Positions 42,828-55,948 are shown, numbered from the stretch's first letter. The stretch is 64,000 bases of DNA from Euphorbia lathyris (GCF_963576675.1 NC_088911.1:137643929-137707928); one strand, 5' to 3'. Notes: generated from the letters alone by a model not told the origin. Program-made: numbers and translations.

Positions 42828-44725
42828 TATGACACAATTTTAGGTATATTAGGGCCAAATAATGCTTTGAGCCTATTAGTAACTTATATAAGAACTCTTC
42901 CCAAGAAAAAAAAAAAAACTTATATAAGAAACTGAACTATATTTATTGAAATTATTATGTATGGTTATAGAATTTTATCCATTTTAACATGATGTAACAT
43001 CAACTTCAATTCTTAATATGATGGTCACTGAACTTTACACTTTTTAATATTAGTGGTTATTCAAATTTAACTAACTACTAAACATGACCGTTTAGCGACC
43101 TCAAAATAAAAATATTTAAGAATTAAAGTTTTCGTAACGGAATTTATCATAAAACCACATTTTATTATATTTTTTGGAGCTTTCTCTCTCTAAAAAATCA
43201 CTTTCTCTCTCCTAACCAAACAACACCTAAATGATCTCAAAATTAAAATTTTCAAGAATTAGAGTTCCTTAAAATATCATTCTCTTTGAGCTGTTTATTT
43301 TGATGCCGTTAACTATCGTTTTGAGGCATCAAATGAGGGTAAATTTCATCTATGGTGTACAACCTTTACCATATTTCACACTTTGGTGTACAACCTTCAA
43401 TTTGTCTCATTAATATGTACGAACTTAGGGGTGACCTCACACTGTGGTGTATAGCCGGTGAAAATGACCGGTCAACGCAAGTCAACGCGCCACCTCACCA
43501 TTTTTTAACTTTAATTAAACACACTGATATGCAATTACCAAAATGCCCTTTATAAAAAAATAAAAATACAATCTCTCTCTTTTCATGGCTTCTTTCTCTC
43601 TCTAACTCTTATCCTACCCTAATTCCTTTCTCTCTCTAACTCATTCTCTCTCTAATTCGTTGCCATTTTCAACATTATTTTCATAAAAAAATCTCTTTCT
43701 GTTTTAGATTTTATCAATGAAATCTGAAAAGCAATTGAGGAAGAGAAGGAGAAATTGATTCAAAGATCGAAAACACAGAAGATGAAATGATTAAAAACTG
43801 CACAACAACTCACCTGAATACGAAAGAAAGTTTGAATTGGAAAATTGAGAAGCGAATCAGGAAGAGAAGGGGAAATTGCTGGAACAGATGGGAAAGTAAA
43901 TTAATAAAGGGTTCATGAAATCATTCATGAAAAAGCATTTACAACAGCAGTTTTCTCCTAATCTCAATTCCCAAAGTATTTGAATATCATCTACATCTTA
44001 ATCCATCTTTATTTGAAAGATCTTCTCTCCAACCTTCGCATCGCCAAGAGGTGCTAGATCGAATGATGCCATTGTGTTTTTAGAGGTCCTTCTTCCATAG
44101 TTAGAGAGAGAAGGAGTGGAGAGAGGAGTTGAGAGGGAAGAAGATGAATGGATGGAGAGATAGGGGTATAAAAGTAAATTTATATTAAGTGGTTGGCTTT
44201 TTTTTTGACCGGTCAAAGCTGAGGTGTCGCGTACACCATAGTGGGAGGTCACCCCTAAGTTCGTACATATTAGTGAGACAAATTGAAGATTGTACATGTT
44301 AAATGACCATCGATATTAAAAAGTGTAAAATTTAATGCCAATACCGTTAAGAATTAAAGTTACAGCGGTCATACGTTCAAAATAGAGGACAATGGAAAAA
44401 CCAACTGCCAAGGAGCTGTTGCTAGACCCCTCCCAATCGCTGTTGTGGGAGATTGATCCTGAGACCTCCCTACCAAACGCAGTCCCATGCTACCACTACG
44501 CCAACCAACGATTGGTTGAAGTTATTTATTTTTAGTTACGTGATATAATTATTTATTTGATTTTTTTATTATATTCATGTGCTCATAAAATAACGGAATA
44601 AATTACATTTATGCCATTGAACTTTAACTTAATTAATATTATAACTACCAAACGTTACAATGTGACATGAAATTTGCTCGATTTTACAATTTTTAATATC
44701 ATGTTTACTAAACTTTGATACGTTA
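42828..44725. repeat. Direct copy of the 18,461-20,118 segment
   Basis: It begins (tatgacacaattttaggt) within what should be the 3' flank of the E2 gene, about 55 bases after its stop codon. It carries the same truncated MULE MITE end, MULE-like element (about 43,335-44,290) and SINE-like piece as the INTS3-side segment. It contains an extra ~270 bp (about 43,625-43,895) that the other copy lacks. No host gene is included. Confidence 0.85.
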
Positions 44726-44997
44726 TTGAATATAATATGGTTAATTTAATTGTGACGTTTAGCTTAAATTGTATATATTTTGTAAAACGTTAAGTTTAAA
44801 TTCGTATTATTTTGTAAACGTTAAGCCTATATTTGTGCTATTTTGTACGTGAAGCCTAAATTGATGCTATATTGTAAACGTTAAGCCTATATTGATATTA
44901 TGTTGTAAATGTTAAGCCTACATTAGTGCTATTTTGAACGTTGAATCTAAATTGGTACTTCTCCAAAAAAGTTAGGCCTATTTTGGTACCTTATCCC
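44726..44997. mobile_element. Half of a foldback MULE element fused to the duplicated segment
   Basis: From attgaatataatatggttaa to gtaccttatccct this closely matches the right half of the element at 40,990-41,451 (about 41,183-41,451). The left half is absent: the sequence switches directly from the duplicated 20-kb segment at gatacgtta. It marks a rearrangement junction. Confidence 0.75.
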
Positions 44998-45038
44998 TAA
45001 AATAAACTATATTACACTTTTAAAAAATAAAATATATT

Positions 45039-45860
45039 ATAAACTTAAAACCACTAACAATCTGTGGCTCCATCTTGGGGGTGGATCATAGGATACCGGG
45101 GACAGATTTCTTTGAGGAATGGATAGATGCTTTTATCTCGAATAGACCGATTGAGGAGGGTCAGAAACTCTGTATGGGACTCTGGAAAATCTGGTGCCAA
45201 CGAAACACTAGTTTTTGGGAAGGTAAACTGCTCTCGGCACGGACTTCTGCTACTTTATGCCGTGATTACTATGACCAGTTCAGCAAAGCTTCTTGCAGTT
45301 CCGCGGACACAGCAGTGAGAGAGGGTCAAACAGTACACTGGAAGCCACCGATTAATGGATATTTGAAGTTCAATGTTGATGCGGCATGCTGCAAGGTCCG
45401 GAATAAGACGGGGTTTGGTGGAGTGCTTCGAAACTGCGAGGGGCAATTTGTTTTTGGCTTTGCAGAATGTCGAACGGTGCTGCTGAATCCCAAAATTGTT
45501 GAAGCGGTTGGCTTATGAAGAGCCCTCCAACTCGCTTGCAGCAGGAACTGGTCACATATAGTGTTCGAAACCGACGCTGAAGGTCTGTTTTTTGCTATCC
45601 AATCTGTTACACCGGATGTTTCGGAATATGGGATTATCGTGGAAGCATGTCGTCACATACTATCGGTCAATTCGGATTTTTCTCTTCGCTTTAACCGTAG
45701 GTCAGCCAATAATGTCGCCCATGTAATTGCAAGGGAGGCCTTATCTTTGGTTACGCCTTGTTATTGGCATTTAGAGCATGTGTTTCTAAACCAGTCTTTA
45801 GCTGCTGATGTAATGATGCTTGATTTATAAAAGAACTATATTTTGTTTCAAAAAAAAAGT
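45039..45860 (+). mobile_element. LINE D: 5'-truncated LINE with perfect 13-bp TSD
   Basis: The target duplication aataaaatatatt is at 45,026-45,038 and 45,861-45,873, with a poly(A) tail just before the second copy. The insert holds the end of the zf-RVT region and a whole RNase H-like domain (YLKFNVDAAC near 45,360; VFETDAEG near 45,561). The frame 45,075-45,830 is open except for one TGA at 45,516-45,518. The element family differs from LINEs A, B and C. Confidence 0.9.
45075..45830 (+). pseudogene. LINE D RNase H domain with one stop codon
   Basis: A 251-codon frame with a single in-frame TGA (45,516) splitting 147 and 104 codons. It has the RNase H-like (RVT_3) features of plant LINE polyproteins: FNVDAA, the FETD motif with its conserved Asp, and RSANNVAHVIAREA near the end. 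It has no independent function. Confidence 0.8.
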
Positions 45861-45873
45861 AATAAAATATATT

Positions 45874-46662
45874 GGAAGCGTATCTCAAATACATTGGATA
45901 AATGTTTCTGATGTTAGCTAGTTTATCGCATATGTGAGAGTAGATATAAATAATTCTTATACTTTAATAATCACCATTATGATTCTGGATTGTGGAGTGA
46001 TGTTTTGACGTTGTTATCTAGCATGACCCAACACTTCGGGTGTGCCTCGGTAGTGGTTGGATATCACATAACGTAATTGCAGGGTAATTGAATAATAGAT
46101 TAAGCATTCATCGGTATATGAGAGATATATCAAATGCCACTTCATGGAAGAATTATTCTAAATCATTGCAAGGAGATGAGTTATAGGTTGAACTGGGGTT
46201 TTCATGTAATCTATCTAGTTTGAGCAATTCGACCTGAATAAGTAAACAAACGTCTTTATATATGAGACTTAACAGTTTCCATAGTCGCAATTCGTTTGGA
46301 TATAGCTGATGAATGATTAAATTGCATCTATGCAGTAATAGGTAATGGTCAAATATCAACTTAACTTTTTATGGCTCTAGGGGATGAGACACTTCTTTCT
46401 TAAGTTGGTGTACTCATTCCGTTATACATTGAATTAATTTATACGAATTAATAGATAGAAATTTAAGAGTTAAATTATTATCTAAGAGTTAAATTATTAT
46501 CTAATTCAGTTGAATTGCAATAAATTTATATGACTAGTTATGATAAGAACATATTAAGTCACAATGCCAAATATAGATTAATAAATGATATTAAGTTGAA
46601 CCAAAAAAACATATGTCACAGAAATGATATTTTTAAGAGGAATTATTCAATTATCCATTTTT
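45874..46662. other. No gene seen
   Basis: AT-rich sequence of unknown origin. A 20-bp unit is duplicated head to tail at about 46,464-46,503 (aagagttaaattattatct). Small frames on either strand have no recognisable protein. Confidence 0.6.
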
Positions 46663-47690
46663 TTTTAATTAAAACAAGTCATTTTATGGAGACATTTATT
46701 CAATTAAGGCGGCCGTTAAGGTTCTTCGAATGGTACTCTTTAACTTGCTAAGTTAGAGTTAAAGATTTAAATGTAACTATCTATTTATAGCGTGCAATTA
46801 GGTTAAATTTTAACTACCCACATAACTTAATCCGACCGATTTAAGTTATGGGTTGATATTTATTTATATATTTCACCAATTATACATTTCATAAAATATT
46901 ACAATATTTTTAATTTTATTTGTTTTTTTGGTAAGAATGGAAGGCTTACAAGCCCGGACAAGCAGACAAAAAAAAACAAAAAACAAAAGTGAAAGCAAGA
47001 AAACGAGGAGAGAAAACTGAGCTAGATACTGATCATTCTAGCCGAAGCTCGGCCAGTCCGATCCGCATAAAGAATATCCTGGAGGCCTGCAGGAGGCGCA
47101 CCACACTCGTGATGTCCTAAGGCGAAAGAGCCTGCGAAATTTGCCATCCAGTCAGCTGCTTTATTTTCTTCCCTATAAATATGAGTGAAACGAACTAGCC
47201 AATTACGATCCCGAATCTCCTGACAACCGCGGATTAACCATCCTAAAGGATGATGAGCACTCGAACTACTGGTCATAAGCATAAGAGCGGAGCTTGAGTC
47301 TAATTCAACAACAACTTTCTGGTATTCCCGGTTCCACGCCATTTTTAAACCAAAATAAAGCCACCAATAGATTACTTAATTAAAACAAGTCATTTTATAC
47401 AGATATTTATTTAATTAAGGTGACGGCTAAGGTTCTTCATATGGTTTCTCTTTAATTTATTCCGTTAGGGTTAAAGATTATATGTAGCTATCTCTTTATA
47501 GAGTAAAATTAGATTAAATTTTAATTACCGCGGGTGGATATAAATCTATCTATTTATAGTGCGTAATTAGACTTAATTTTAATTACTACTGTGGATATTT
47601 ATATTTTCAACAATTATATATTTTGAGGTTAAAAAAGCAATTATATATTTCATTAAATATTACCAAAAAGTTAATTTTATTTGTCAAATG
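46663..47690. repeat. Diverged ~300-bp direct repeats flanking LINE E
   Basis: Both copies begin taattaaaacaagtcatttta and end ttaattttatttg. They are roughly 80% alike, and the second copy has an extra internal ~50-bp repeat (tatctatttatagtg). They could be an old tandem duplication, LTR-like ends of a small element, or an exceptionally long target duplication. They are more diverged than LINE E looks, which favours an older duplication. Confidence 0.6.
46925..47375 (-). mobile_element. LINE E: 5'-truncated LINE RNase H fragment
   Basis: On the minus strand a frame (47,022-47,342 and a little upstream) reads YFGLKMAWN, then VVVELDSSSALML, HIYREENKAADWMANFA, the RNase H-like domain of a plant LINE. 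The 3' end is an A-rich tail (read as T run at 46,922-46,929). It sits between two diverged ~270-320-bp direct repeats (46,663-46,921 and 47,376-47,690). Confidence 0.75.
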
Positions 47691-47938
47691 TTGAAAAATT
47701 AATTTAAGAAAATTTTAATTAGTTGACTATCTAAAAAACATTTGGCTCATTGTTGCAGGATAAGAAAAGACAAAAAGAAAAAAAAAAGAAAATTATATTC
47801 AAAATTAGAATTAAAAAACAAAATTAAATACATGAAAAATAATGAGCTCAGAAACACCTGATTGTCACCTGACAATAGATGATAGAGATGGACCCCATCC
47901 ATCAGCGTAGGTGTATATGTCTTCACTGCTCAATGAAA

Positions 47939-48009
47939 TGCACCAGCCGGGAATCGAACCCGGGTCTGTACCGTGGCAGGGTACTATTCTACCACTAGAC
48001 CACTGGTGC
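47939..48009 (-). tRNA. tRNA-Gly (anticodon GCC)
   Basis: On the minus strand this is a complete 71-nt cloverleaf. The acceptor stem is gcaccag/ctggtgc with discriminator A (47,939). The D arm has the A box ggtctagtggtag. The anticodon stem gtacc/ggtac holds loop CTGCCAC (anticodon GCC). The T arm has the B box ggttcgattcc. There is no intron and no encoded CCA. It matches the usual plant nuclear tRNA-Gly(GCC). The surroundings are TE-rich and gene-free; no clear T-run terminator follows closely on the minus strand. Confidence 0.97.
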
Positions 48010-48529
48010 TTCGTGCACAATATCGATAATGTTTATATATAAATATATGCTTCCTCCGATGCTAGCATTTTCGCAATGAATAATATACTGAGAGTACTTT
48101 GTTTAAAACTTAAATGAAAATAAAATAATTATCTCCCTTATTTTTTTTTATAGTTCTGATTTTTCGCTAAATTTTTTCAGTTGGGGATACGAAAATATAT
48201 ACACACAAGACACGTGGCATGATTTCATATAAGCAGTCCATATCCTATTCCATTAGGGCTCTGATCTAATTAAACTATAATTATTTTTTTCAATCAAGTT
48301 CGTATAGTAGCGTCAAGTGAATATTGTCGTTCATAATTTAGCTGTTTAGATACGGACTCTCTCATATAGAAATTTTTATAAAAGATTTTTCTTTTTCTGT
48401 TTCTTTTTGTATTCAAAATGATTTTATGTATTTGTATTCAAAATGATGTTATGTAATACATAAAAAAAAAAAATCTTAATTAATCTTTACTCCAATTTTT
48501 TCGAGAAAATTACACAGAATTTCATCTTT

Positions 48530-49070
48530 CAAAAACTATTTACAACTATGTCAAGTCATAATTTTAGATTATATCAAACTAGTAAAATCAGTACTTTTAA
48601 TATATTTTGAGGATTAGAATTTATAAATTAGAAGGTTAGAATATATTTTCTACGGTTTATGATTTATAAATTGGAATCAAGATTTTTTAAATTATGATGT
48701 AAAATCATAATATATAGAAAATAATGATATATTAAGAATTAAATTTGTTAATATGACTTAATTGTAATTTTGTATTTAATTATGATATTCATGTAATTTG
48801 ATCCTTTTTTTCTAAGCAGGATCACCCTGAGCCTAAGTGGGAGTACCACCGCCTAGACCCAGGCCTGAAAGGAGGTTGAATTACCTAAATGAATGACATA
48901 TTAAGAATTAAATTTATTAATATGATTTAATTGTAATTTTATATTTAATTATAATATTTATGTAATTTGACCTTCTTTTTTTCTAAGCAAGATCGCCCTG
49001 AGCCTAAGTGGGAGTACCACCGCCTAGGCCCAGGCCTGAAAGGAGGTCGAATTACCTAAATGAATCGGCA
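48530..49070. repeat. MITE plus a ~172-bp tandem duplication
   Basis: The first part (48,530-48,806) resembles the MITE at the inner ends of the inverted-repeat arms. A ~78-bp GC-richer motif (ccctgagcctaagtgggagt, then accaccgcctag and ggcctgaaaggaggt) follows. It is repeated at about 48,983-49,064 together with part of the MITE, so one unit of about 172 bp was duplicated in tandem. Origin of the GC-rich motif unknown. Confidence 0.65.
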
Positions 49071-49106
49071 CTTGCTTAATAATCTAACACAATCAAATTA
49101 AATATC

Positions 49107-50184
49107 GGTTTAAATTAGTATGTGTCCTTTATCTATCTAAAATTTTATCATTTTGACTCTTGATATATTATTTGGTCAAATTTGATTTCTAAACCATCCC
49201 AATTGGTATAATTTCATCCATTTTGAATAGAGACTTAATGAAATTATTATCTTATTAACACTTGAGGATATTTTGACATTTGATAAATTTTAGTTTTAGA
49301 GATTTCTTTTTATTTTTAATCTAATTAATTATTTTTACATAAAAGAATCTATATGGCAATTAAATTTTAAGATATATAATATGTCAAGTCCATATGTCAA
49401 AATATTATTATATATTAAAGAGATAACGGTTTTGTCAAGTTTCCATCCAAATCGAATAAAATTTAACCAATTGAAATACTAAATGTGGATGAATAATAAA
49501 TCAGGTGTCAAATGTTAATTTTTTTAATAGATTAAGTGCTAAATGACAATTTAAGCCTAAAATACCAATAGCCACCTTATAAGTCTTACTAATTTCAGAA
49601 AATGATTTCCATCTATCATTTAGGCAGCAACAAATTATTAAAATATATCACTAATAATTTGGATTATATTTTAAAATAATTATTTTTAATGTAAGAAATA
49701 GAATGCACTTTACGAGTATTGGGTAAATTACTTCCATCATCACTAAAATTTAAAACGTAATATAAAAATCATTCAATTTTATGCTTTATAATAATCATTA
49801 ATCTTCAATTAACTTTTCAATATAACTGTTTACAGCCTTAAAATGAAAACATCCAAAAATTAATATTGTTTAGAATTACGTTTTTTATTTTCAACTCACT
49901 ATTTTTGAAGCTTTCTAAACATTCACTTTTTCTCTCGTAATCAAATTACACCTAAATAACTTCAAAATGAAAAAATTAAAAATTAAAATTGCTTAAAATA
50001 TCATCAATTCTTGAAATATTATATTTTGAAGTCATCAACGGTAATTTTGAATAACTTATTAAAGTTTAGTAACCATGATGTTAGAAATGGTAAAATCGAG
50101 CAAATTTCATGTCATCTTATAAAGTTTAGTAGCCATAATATTAATTAAATTAAAGTTTAGTGGCCATACATGTAATTTTCTCCA
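49107..50184. mobile_element. Two adjacent MULE-like MITEs
   Basis: The first (about 49,107-49,556) has inverted ends (ggtttaaattag / caatttaagcct) and belongs to the family of the MITE at 18,063. The second (49,731-50,184, gggtaaattacttcc to catgtaattttctcc) is of the gggtaaatta family. The pair occurs inverted at 19,985-20,787. Confidence 0.65.
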
Positions 50185-50304
50185 TTATGAGCACATGAAT
50201 ATGATAAAAAAAAATCATTAAATAATTATAGGCATAAAGCTCAATTTGGATTGAACTGTAAAACCGAACTGAATTGTACTACCGATTTTTAGTACATATA
50301 ATTA

Positions 50305-50826
50305 GGGTAAATTACACGTACATCTATGTCCACTGAACTTTACCTATTTTCACATTATGGCCACTGAACTTCATTTCTTTCCGGTAAGGTCATTGAACTT
50401 TACATTTTTTTAACACCGGTGGCCACTCAACACCTCAAAGCGACCGTTGACGGCTAAAAATAAAAAATCCAAAACATTAATAATATTCTAAAGAACTTTA
50501 ATTCTTGAAAATTTTCGTTTTGAGGTCATTTAGGTGTTGTTTGGTGAGAAGAGAGAAAATGAATTTTTAGAGAGAGAAAGCTCTAAAAAATGTGATTTTC
50601 GAAAATAAAAAATGTGGTTTCATGGTAAATGTCGTTCTGAACAACTTTAATCCTTGAATATTTTCATTTTAAGATCATTAACGGTCATTTTGAGAAGTTA
50701 GTTAAAATTGAGTGACCACCGGTGTTAAAAATTGTAAAGTTCAGTAGTCATACTAGAAAAAAATAAAGTTCAGTGATTATAATGTGAAAATAGGTAAGGT
50801 TCAGTAGTCATGGTGTAATTTACCCC
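50305..50826. mobile_element. MULE MITE with perfect 9-bp TSD, 522 bp
   Basis: Ends gggtaaattacacgtac and gtgtaatttacccc. The target duplication atataatta is at 50,296-50,304 and 50,827-50,835. Long inverted ends include gccactgaactttacc-type units. The interior shares ctttctctctctaaaaa-like sequence with the ggtgtac family. No gene. Confidence 0.85.
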
Positions 50827-50835
50827 ATATAATTA

Positions 50836-53520
50836 TGAAGATTTTCAAATTCCAAAATTATACCCAACGGTACTCACCGTTACTTATTACCATTATTAAT
50901 TGGTCAAAACGAAGGATGGACCATCCAACAATGAGATGCAAATTAGCACTTAAGATGTCAAACGGTCCCCAAATTCCAAATTAGTTTTGTAAGTTTGCTA
51001 GGTGAATTGCCACCATTGAGGACCCATTTCATTCATGCCCATCTTGGTTGATTTTTAACAACACTAATACATGGGCGCAATGTCTCCCTAGTGTGCCACA
51101 TATATTCCCAATTAGAGAAAGGAAAAAAAAAAAAACCATGCCCAGCTCGGATCAGATCGGTCAGTTGGATAGAAATTGACCAGCTTTTTAGTTCTGAGTC
51201 ATGTTGATTTTTAATAACCCGAGCCTCTTCGATCCAACCGAGACTCGAGGTGACCCTGACTTTTTATAAATTAAATAAAAAAGGTAAAAAATAAAATAAA
51301 AACCGTTACTTTCATAATTCGCTGATTTTGTTCTTCCTACCTAAATAATGAAAGCCTAATTTTGAAAGACTAATAGTTTGATGCGTAAATTGTTGTAATT
51401 AAACTGAAATATGGTGATGATGAACACATAAAGCATATTAAATTACAGTTGAAAATAATAATTTCAATTTTAAAGTAATGTATAGTTGTTTATAATTTTA
51501 AATTTATATATATATATATATAAATTCAGTGGCGAATACAAGATTACTCAGTTGGTGGGGAGATGATTTTACACGTACGTTCGCAAAAAAAAAAAATTAC
51601 TAAATCGAACTTGCTCATTTTTTTTTGTATATATGCATGTTATAGTTTGGGTGTTCAAGAACCAATTTTAAGTATTAATGTACGATTTCTCAAAATTAAG
51701 CTAGATTTTGTTTAAGATTCCTACCAGATTAAAAAAAATTAAAAATTTGATTTGAGAGGGCCTACCAGGCAAAAAATTTAATAATTCGGATTTAAAGAAG
51801 GTCTAACAAGCCAAACAAATTAGAAATTTGGATTTAGGGAAGCCTAACAGGCTAAAAAAATCAATAATTTAGGTTTAAGGGGGGCCTAATATGCAAAAAA
51901 AATTAGAAATTTGGATTTAAGGAGGCTTAACAGGTCAAAAAAAATTAGGGATTTTGATTTAGAGAGTACCTAATAGACCTAAATCAGATAACATTGCTCA
52001 TGACCAAAATTGATGTTCTTTTGTTATTCTTATTAATTTATCCGATTGTTCGGTTTGAAACTCGTCAGATATCTTTCTTATAAATTATTTCAATTAAAGT
52101 TTCATGTATATACTAAAACTTGAATTTAATCTCTAAATTAACCGACTTGAGAGCTTTAACCATCCCAATAATAATAATAAAAAAAAAACATGGCAAAAAT
52201 TGATGTTCTTGGAGCGTAGCCATATGGGCACAAAGTGTTTAATTATTGGCACTTGTAAATAAATAAATAAAAGAGTATTTTAATTTAGAAGGCAATTTCT
52301 TGTCCATGTTATTGCTTACAAGACATATTGATTTGCACTAGCAAATGGAACATCAATTCATGTCAAATTAATTCGGTGAAAATTGGTGTAAATTACAATT
52401 ATAGCACTTTAACTTTATCAATTTTCACATTTTGATATCTAGATTTCATTTTATCACAAAAAAATACATAAACTTATGATTATTGATAATATAGTATTTA
52501 TTGACCTGCTACAACCGGTTAACCATTAAAAATATGGATAAATTGTAACTAGGGATAAAGTGCAAAAATACCTATAACGTTTATAGCTAGAAACAATTTT
52601 ACCCATAACGTCCAAAATGATGTAATTTTACCCCTAATATTGGTAGCTAAGAGCAATTTCATCCATAACGTTGGCAAGTTGGATCAATTTCAGACATTAT
52701 TATAAAACTCGTCCCATTGTAGAAATTTCCCCAGATGAAGTTAAAAATTAGGAGTTTCTTTTGATAAAAAATGGATGTAAGAGTTCACTTATATACTCAA
52801 TTCCCGTATTTCAATCAGAATTGCTTGGTCGGAAATTCCATATCTTCTGTTGTATTATGTGAGACAATCATCCATAGTGACGAAATTTATTTTCAGGTGA
52901 CTGTTAATACATGCTTCAGATTTCTATTCTTATGTACATTGTTTCAGGTTTTACGGTTTAATTTTGTTCATCTGTTTACAATTCCAGTGTTACATACACT
53001 ATCATATAATTTCCATTTTTGTAAAGCTTACTATATAAGTACATCTAAGACTTACCCTAATTAAATATAATGTGAGATTATGGAAATAGAAAAGTGGCTC
53101 TCTTTCTCTCTCAAAATTATGGCCACCACTGCTCCCCTGCTTTTTGTCTCTCGGTTCATCGCTCTTAATTCGTGTTCGGTTTGTTTTGATGTAGTTGATT
53201 TGTGACTGTTAATATACATTCATGGTTTCTTCCGCAATAATCAATTTCAATAGATTCTGCAAAATAAAAGGTAACCCGAAAATTTGTTTTGTATTCAAAT
53301 TATATTTATGATAATCCATTTATTAATAACATGTCAATTTGATACATCATCAAATTTTATCGATTTGGATATTAATGTTTATTTCACTCTTCAATATATA
53401 AATGACCTAAACTCGTATTTAAATATAAATTTTGAAGTTTTCCAGTACCCTACGGACGGAGCTAAAATTTTAAATGAGTGAATGTAAATATTTAAATTTT
53501 ATAAGTTTTTTATAGGCTCA
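50836..53520. other. No gene; tandem 45-bp repeats and MITE debris
   Basis: AT-rich. At about 51,733-51,985 a ~45-bp unit (attagaaatttggatttaag, then gaggcctaacaggc) is repeated five to six times with divergence. Around 52,390-52,720 are MULE-like ends (taaattacaattatagcac; acccataacgtccaaaatg). The longest frame, 97 codons at 52,771-53,064, has no recognisable protein features. Confidence 0.6.
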
Positions 53521-53529
53521 ATTTATCAA

Positions 53530-54176
53530 CAGGTCCTCCAGCATGTAACCGAGCTGAGCCGAGCCGAGACAAGCTTTGGCCTACTCAAGCTCGGCTCGCT
53601 ATAAAATTAACGAGCTCGAACCCGAGCCGAGATTTGTCTTGCTCAAGCTCGGCTTAGTTCATTAGAAAATAATCGAGCTCGAGAGCTTCAAGCCTAAAAT
53701 CCTCAACTTGGTTCATTAAGAAAATTATCTAACCATGAATTGTTTGTGAGTAAATCTTTAATTATATTTATGAAGTTTGCTCGCAAATAGCTCTTTAATT
53801 GTGTATACAAATAAGCTCACAAGCAAAGTTTGTGAATAAATAAACAAGATGCTTAGAAATAGTTTGTTTATTGCTCATTTATTATGTTTGTGGACGAACT
53901 CATCTAATAGCAAATGAAATAATATTAAGTTTGGATATCTATGAACTAACACAAAACTATATAGTTTTCAACAAAACTATAATATGTTCATATATGCTCT
54001 AATCGAGTCTGCTCGTGAGCTTTCGAAGCGAGCTTTGGCCTGCTCAAGATCGGCTCGTTCACAAACTGAGCCAGTAAATCGTGCTCATGAGCGGCTCGTT
54101 TACAAATCGAGCCGAGCTTTTATCGAGCCGACCACCGAGCTGCTTATGAGCGGTTCGGCTCATTTACAACCCTATG
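53530..54176. mobile_element. hAT-like MITE with gagctcg-rich ends
   Basis: The left part (ccgagctgagccgagccgag) and the right part (ttcggctcatttacaaccct) are inverted in motif content, with many agctcggctcg units. It is of the same general type as 5,974-6,458. No clear target duplication. Confidence 0.5.
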
Positions 54177-54179
54177 TGT

Positions 54180-55948
54180 AACTATCAAAAGGTCTATCCA
54201 ACAATGGACCCAGTAGCCTCACCAATGTCCACACTGATGTACACATGACCGCCTCATTTAAAGGTAATAATGTAATCTCACAGACGTAAGGTATGTTCCT
54301 TTTTAGTATAATCTTACTGATTTTGGGATCAGAGTGTACCCAAGAGATCCATTTTAGCATAGGTCAACCTTTGAAGAACAAGTCAGTGATCGAGCTCTTG
54401 GACCAGACCTAATAATATATATAAATTTTTAAAAAATAATAATAATTTTGATGGGTCAATTTAATCATGTAGCAGTATTCATCTGATTAAGAGGGTGTTT
54501 GGTTACTCCATTTTCTCACCATGTTTATCTTTTCATTCCAAAATTGAGACTTTCAAGTGTTTGGTCAGACACATCTTTCTGTGGTCGTGGGTCCGAGAAG
54601 GAGAATTGATCAAAGGGCAAGGTTGGATCTGGGTTGAATTCATCTGTTGAGAGAACCCGTTGTGGAATTCGCTACTAGTCTTTTTCCACTTCCAAACCTA
54701 TCCAAGGATTCGCGGTGGATATTGAATCCGAGGAAGGAGGACAGACAAGTAAGACACTACATGTTCACCGAGCCAAAGTGATACCATGAGACTTGCATCA
54801 AACTTTTCCTGCTCCGGTTTTTTTTGCCTTTCATAGCTACTTTTTTTTTATAAAAGTAGAGATTCCCTACTTTTTGGAAAAACAGTTTTTCCAACAGCAA
54901 CATCAAACTATAACCGCAAACAGCAAACAACAACAGTAAACAGTAGATAAATCAAACGGGGCCTAAATGATGTTTGATTAATCACATTTACATCTATTAT
55001 ATATCACAATAAATGAAATAGGATAATCTCATGTGAATGTTTGATTTGAGATAGAATTTCATAGTGTCTAGTTGCCATCATATGCCCCAAAATGTTGGCA
55101 ATAAGTTAAGCAACCAAGTGGATAGACACCATCACAATCATAGTATTTGAAATTGTCTCCATAGATTGACTATAAACCAAAGGGGGTTGCTTTCACACGG
55201 TTGGAATTCTTACTTATTTAGAAATAAACCACTTCTAAAAGAATATTTCTATTTGACCTTAAATCAAATAACAAATTCAATATAAATTCTCCTAGGAAAT
55301 TTTTCCATGATATAACGTTTTGTGATTGAGTTTATTCAGTGGCGGAGTCAGAACCGAGACTTTCGTTCTAGTTTACAATTTTAGCAGTTCGGGTTCTTCT
55401 TAGGCGAAGGACTATCTAGAATTGGACATGTTCATAGGTCGGGTTGGATTGGACTCAAAGCAGACCCAGTCATTTGTTAATTTAGGCGAATTCGGATTCA
55501 GCTCTGATTTAAAAATCAAATTCCACGCGCAATTTAAAAAATACCCTATATATAATAATAATAATAAAATATACTAAAAATTAAATATTTAATATATAAA
55601 AATATTAATTTAATAATTAATATTAATAACATGAATTGACTCGCCCTATTCTATACTTTAAATTTCAAACTCGTCCTAAAAATAAATGAATTCTTTTATC
55701 ATGTTTGAACCGAGTTGGGTTTGATGTAAACTTTTCTTGTCCAAACACGGTCTATTGGACGAGACGGACATGTATCCATGCCTTGACATTGCTTTCCATA
55801 GTCTAAAAGTAGGTTTCACAATTAAAAACAACGTTTGGTAAATGTAAAAATGTTTTCCTTAAAAAAATTGGGAAATTGATTTCGGGAAAAACTACAATTT
55901 GTAGCTTTTAGAGAAAATAGTTGTCACGACTTATTAGAAAAACTGATA
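54180..55948. other. No gene; MITE-like remnants
   Basis: About 54,490-54,966 starts gagggtgtttggttact and ends atcaaacggggcctaaat, resembling PIF/Harbinger or Tourist-type ends. About 55,425-55,785 (ggacatgttcataggtcggg to ggacatgtatccatgcc) resembles a degraded hAT MITE. Nothing coding is recognisable. Confidence 0.45.

Noticed and set aside
46663..47690. LTR pair of a small retrotransposon
   Set aside because: The repeats lack TG..CA ends, primer-binding site and polypurine tract, and the sequence between is a LINE fragment.
52771..53064. 97-codon frame
   Set aside because: Aromatic-rich translation of AT-rich DNA with no homology that I recognise, no splice signals and no conserved context.
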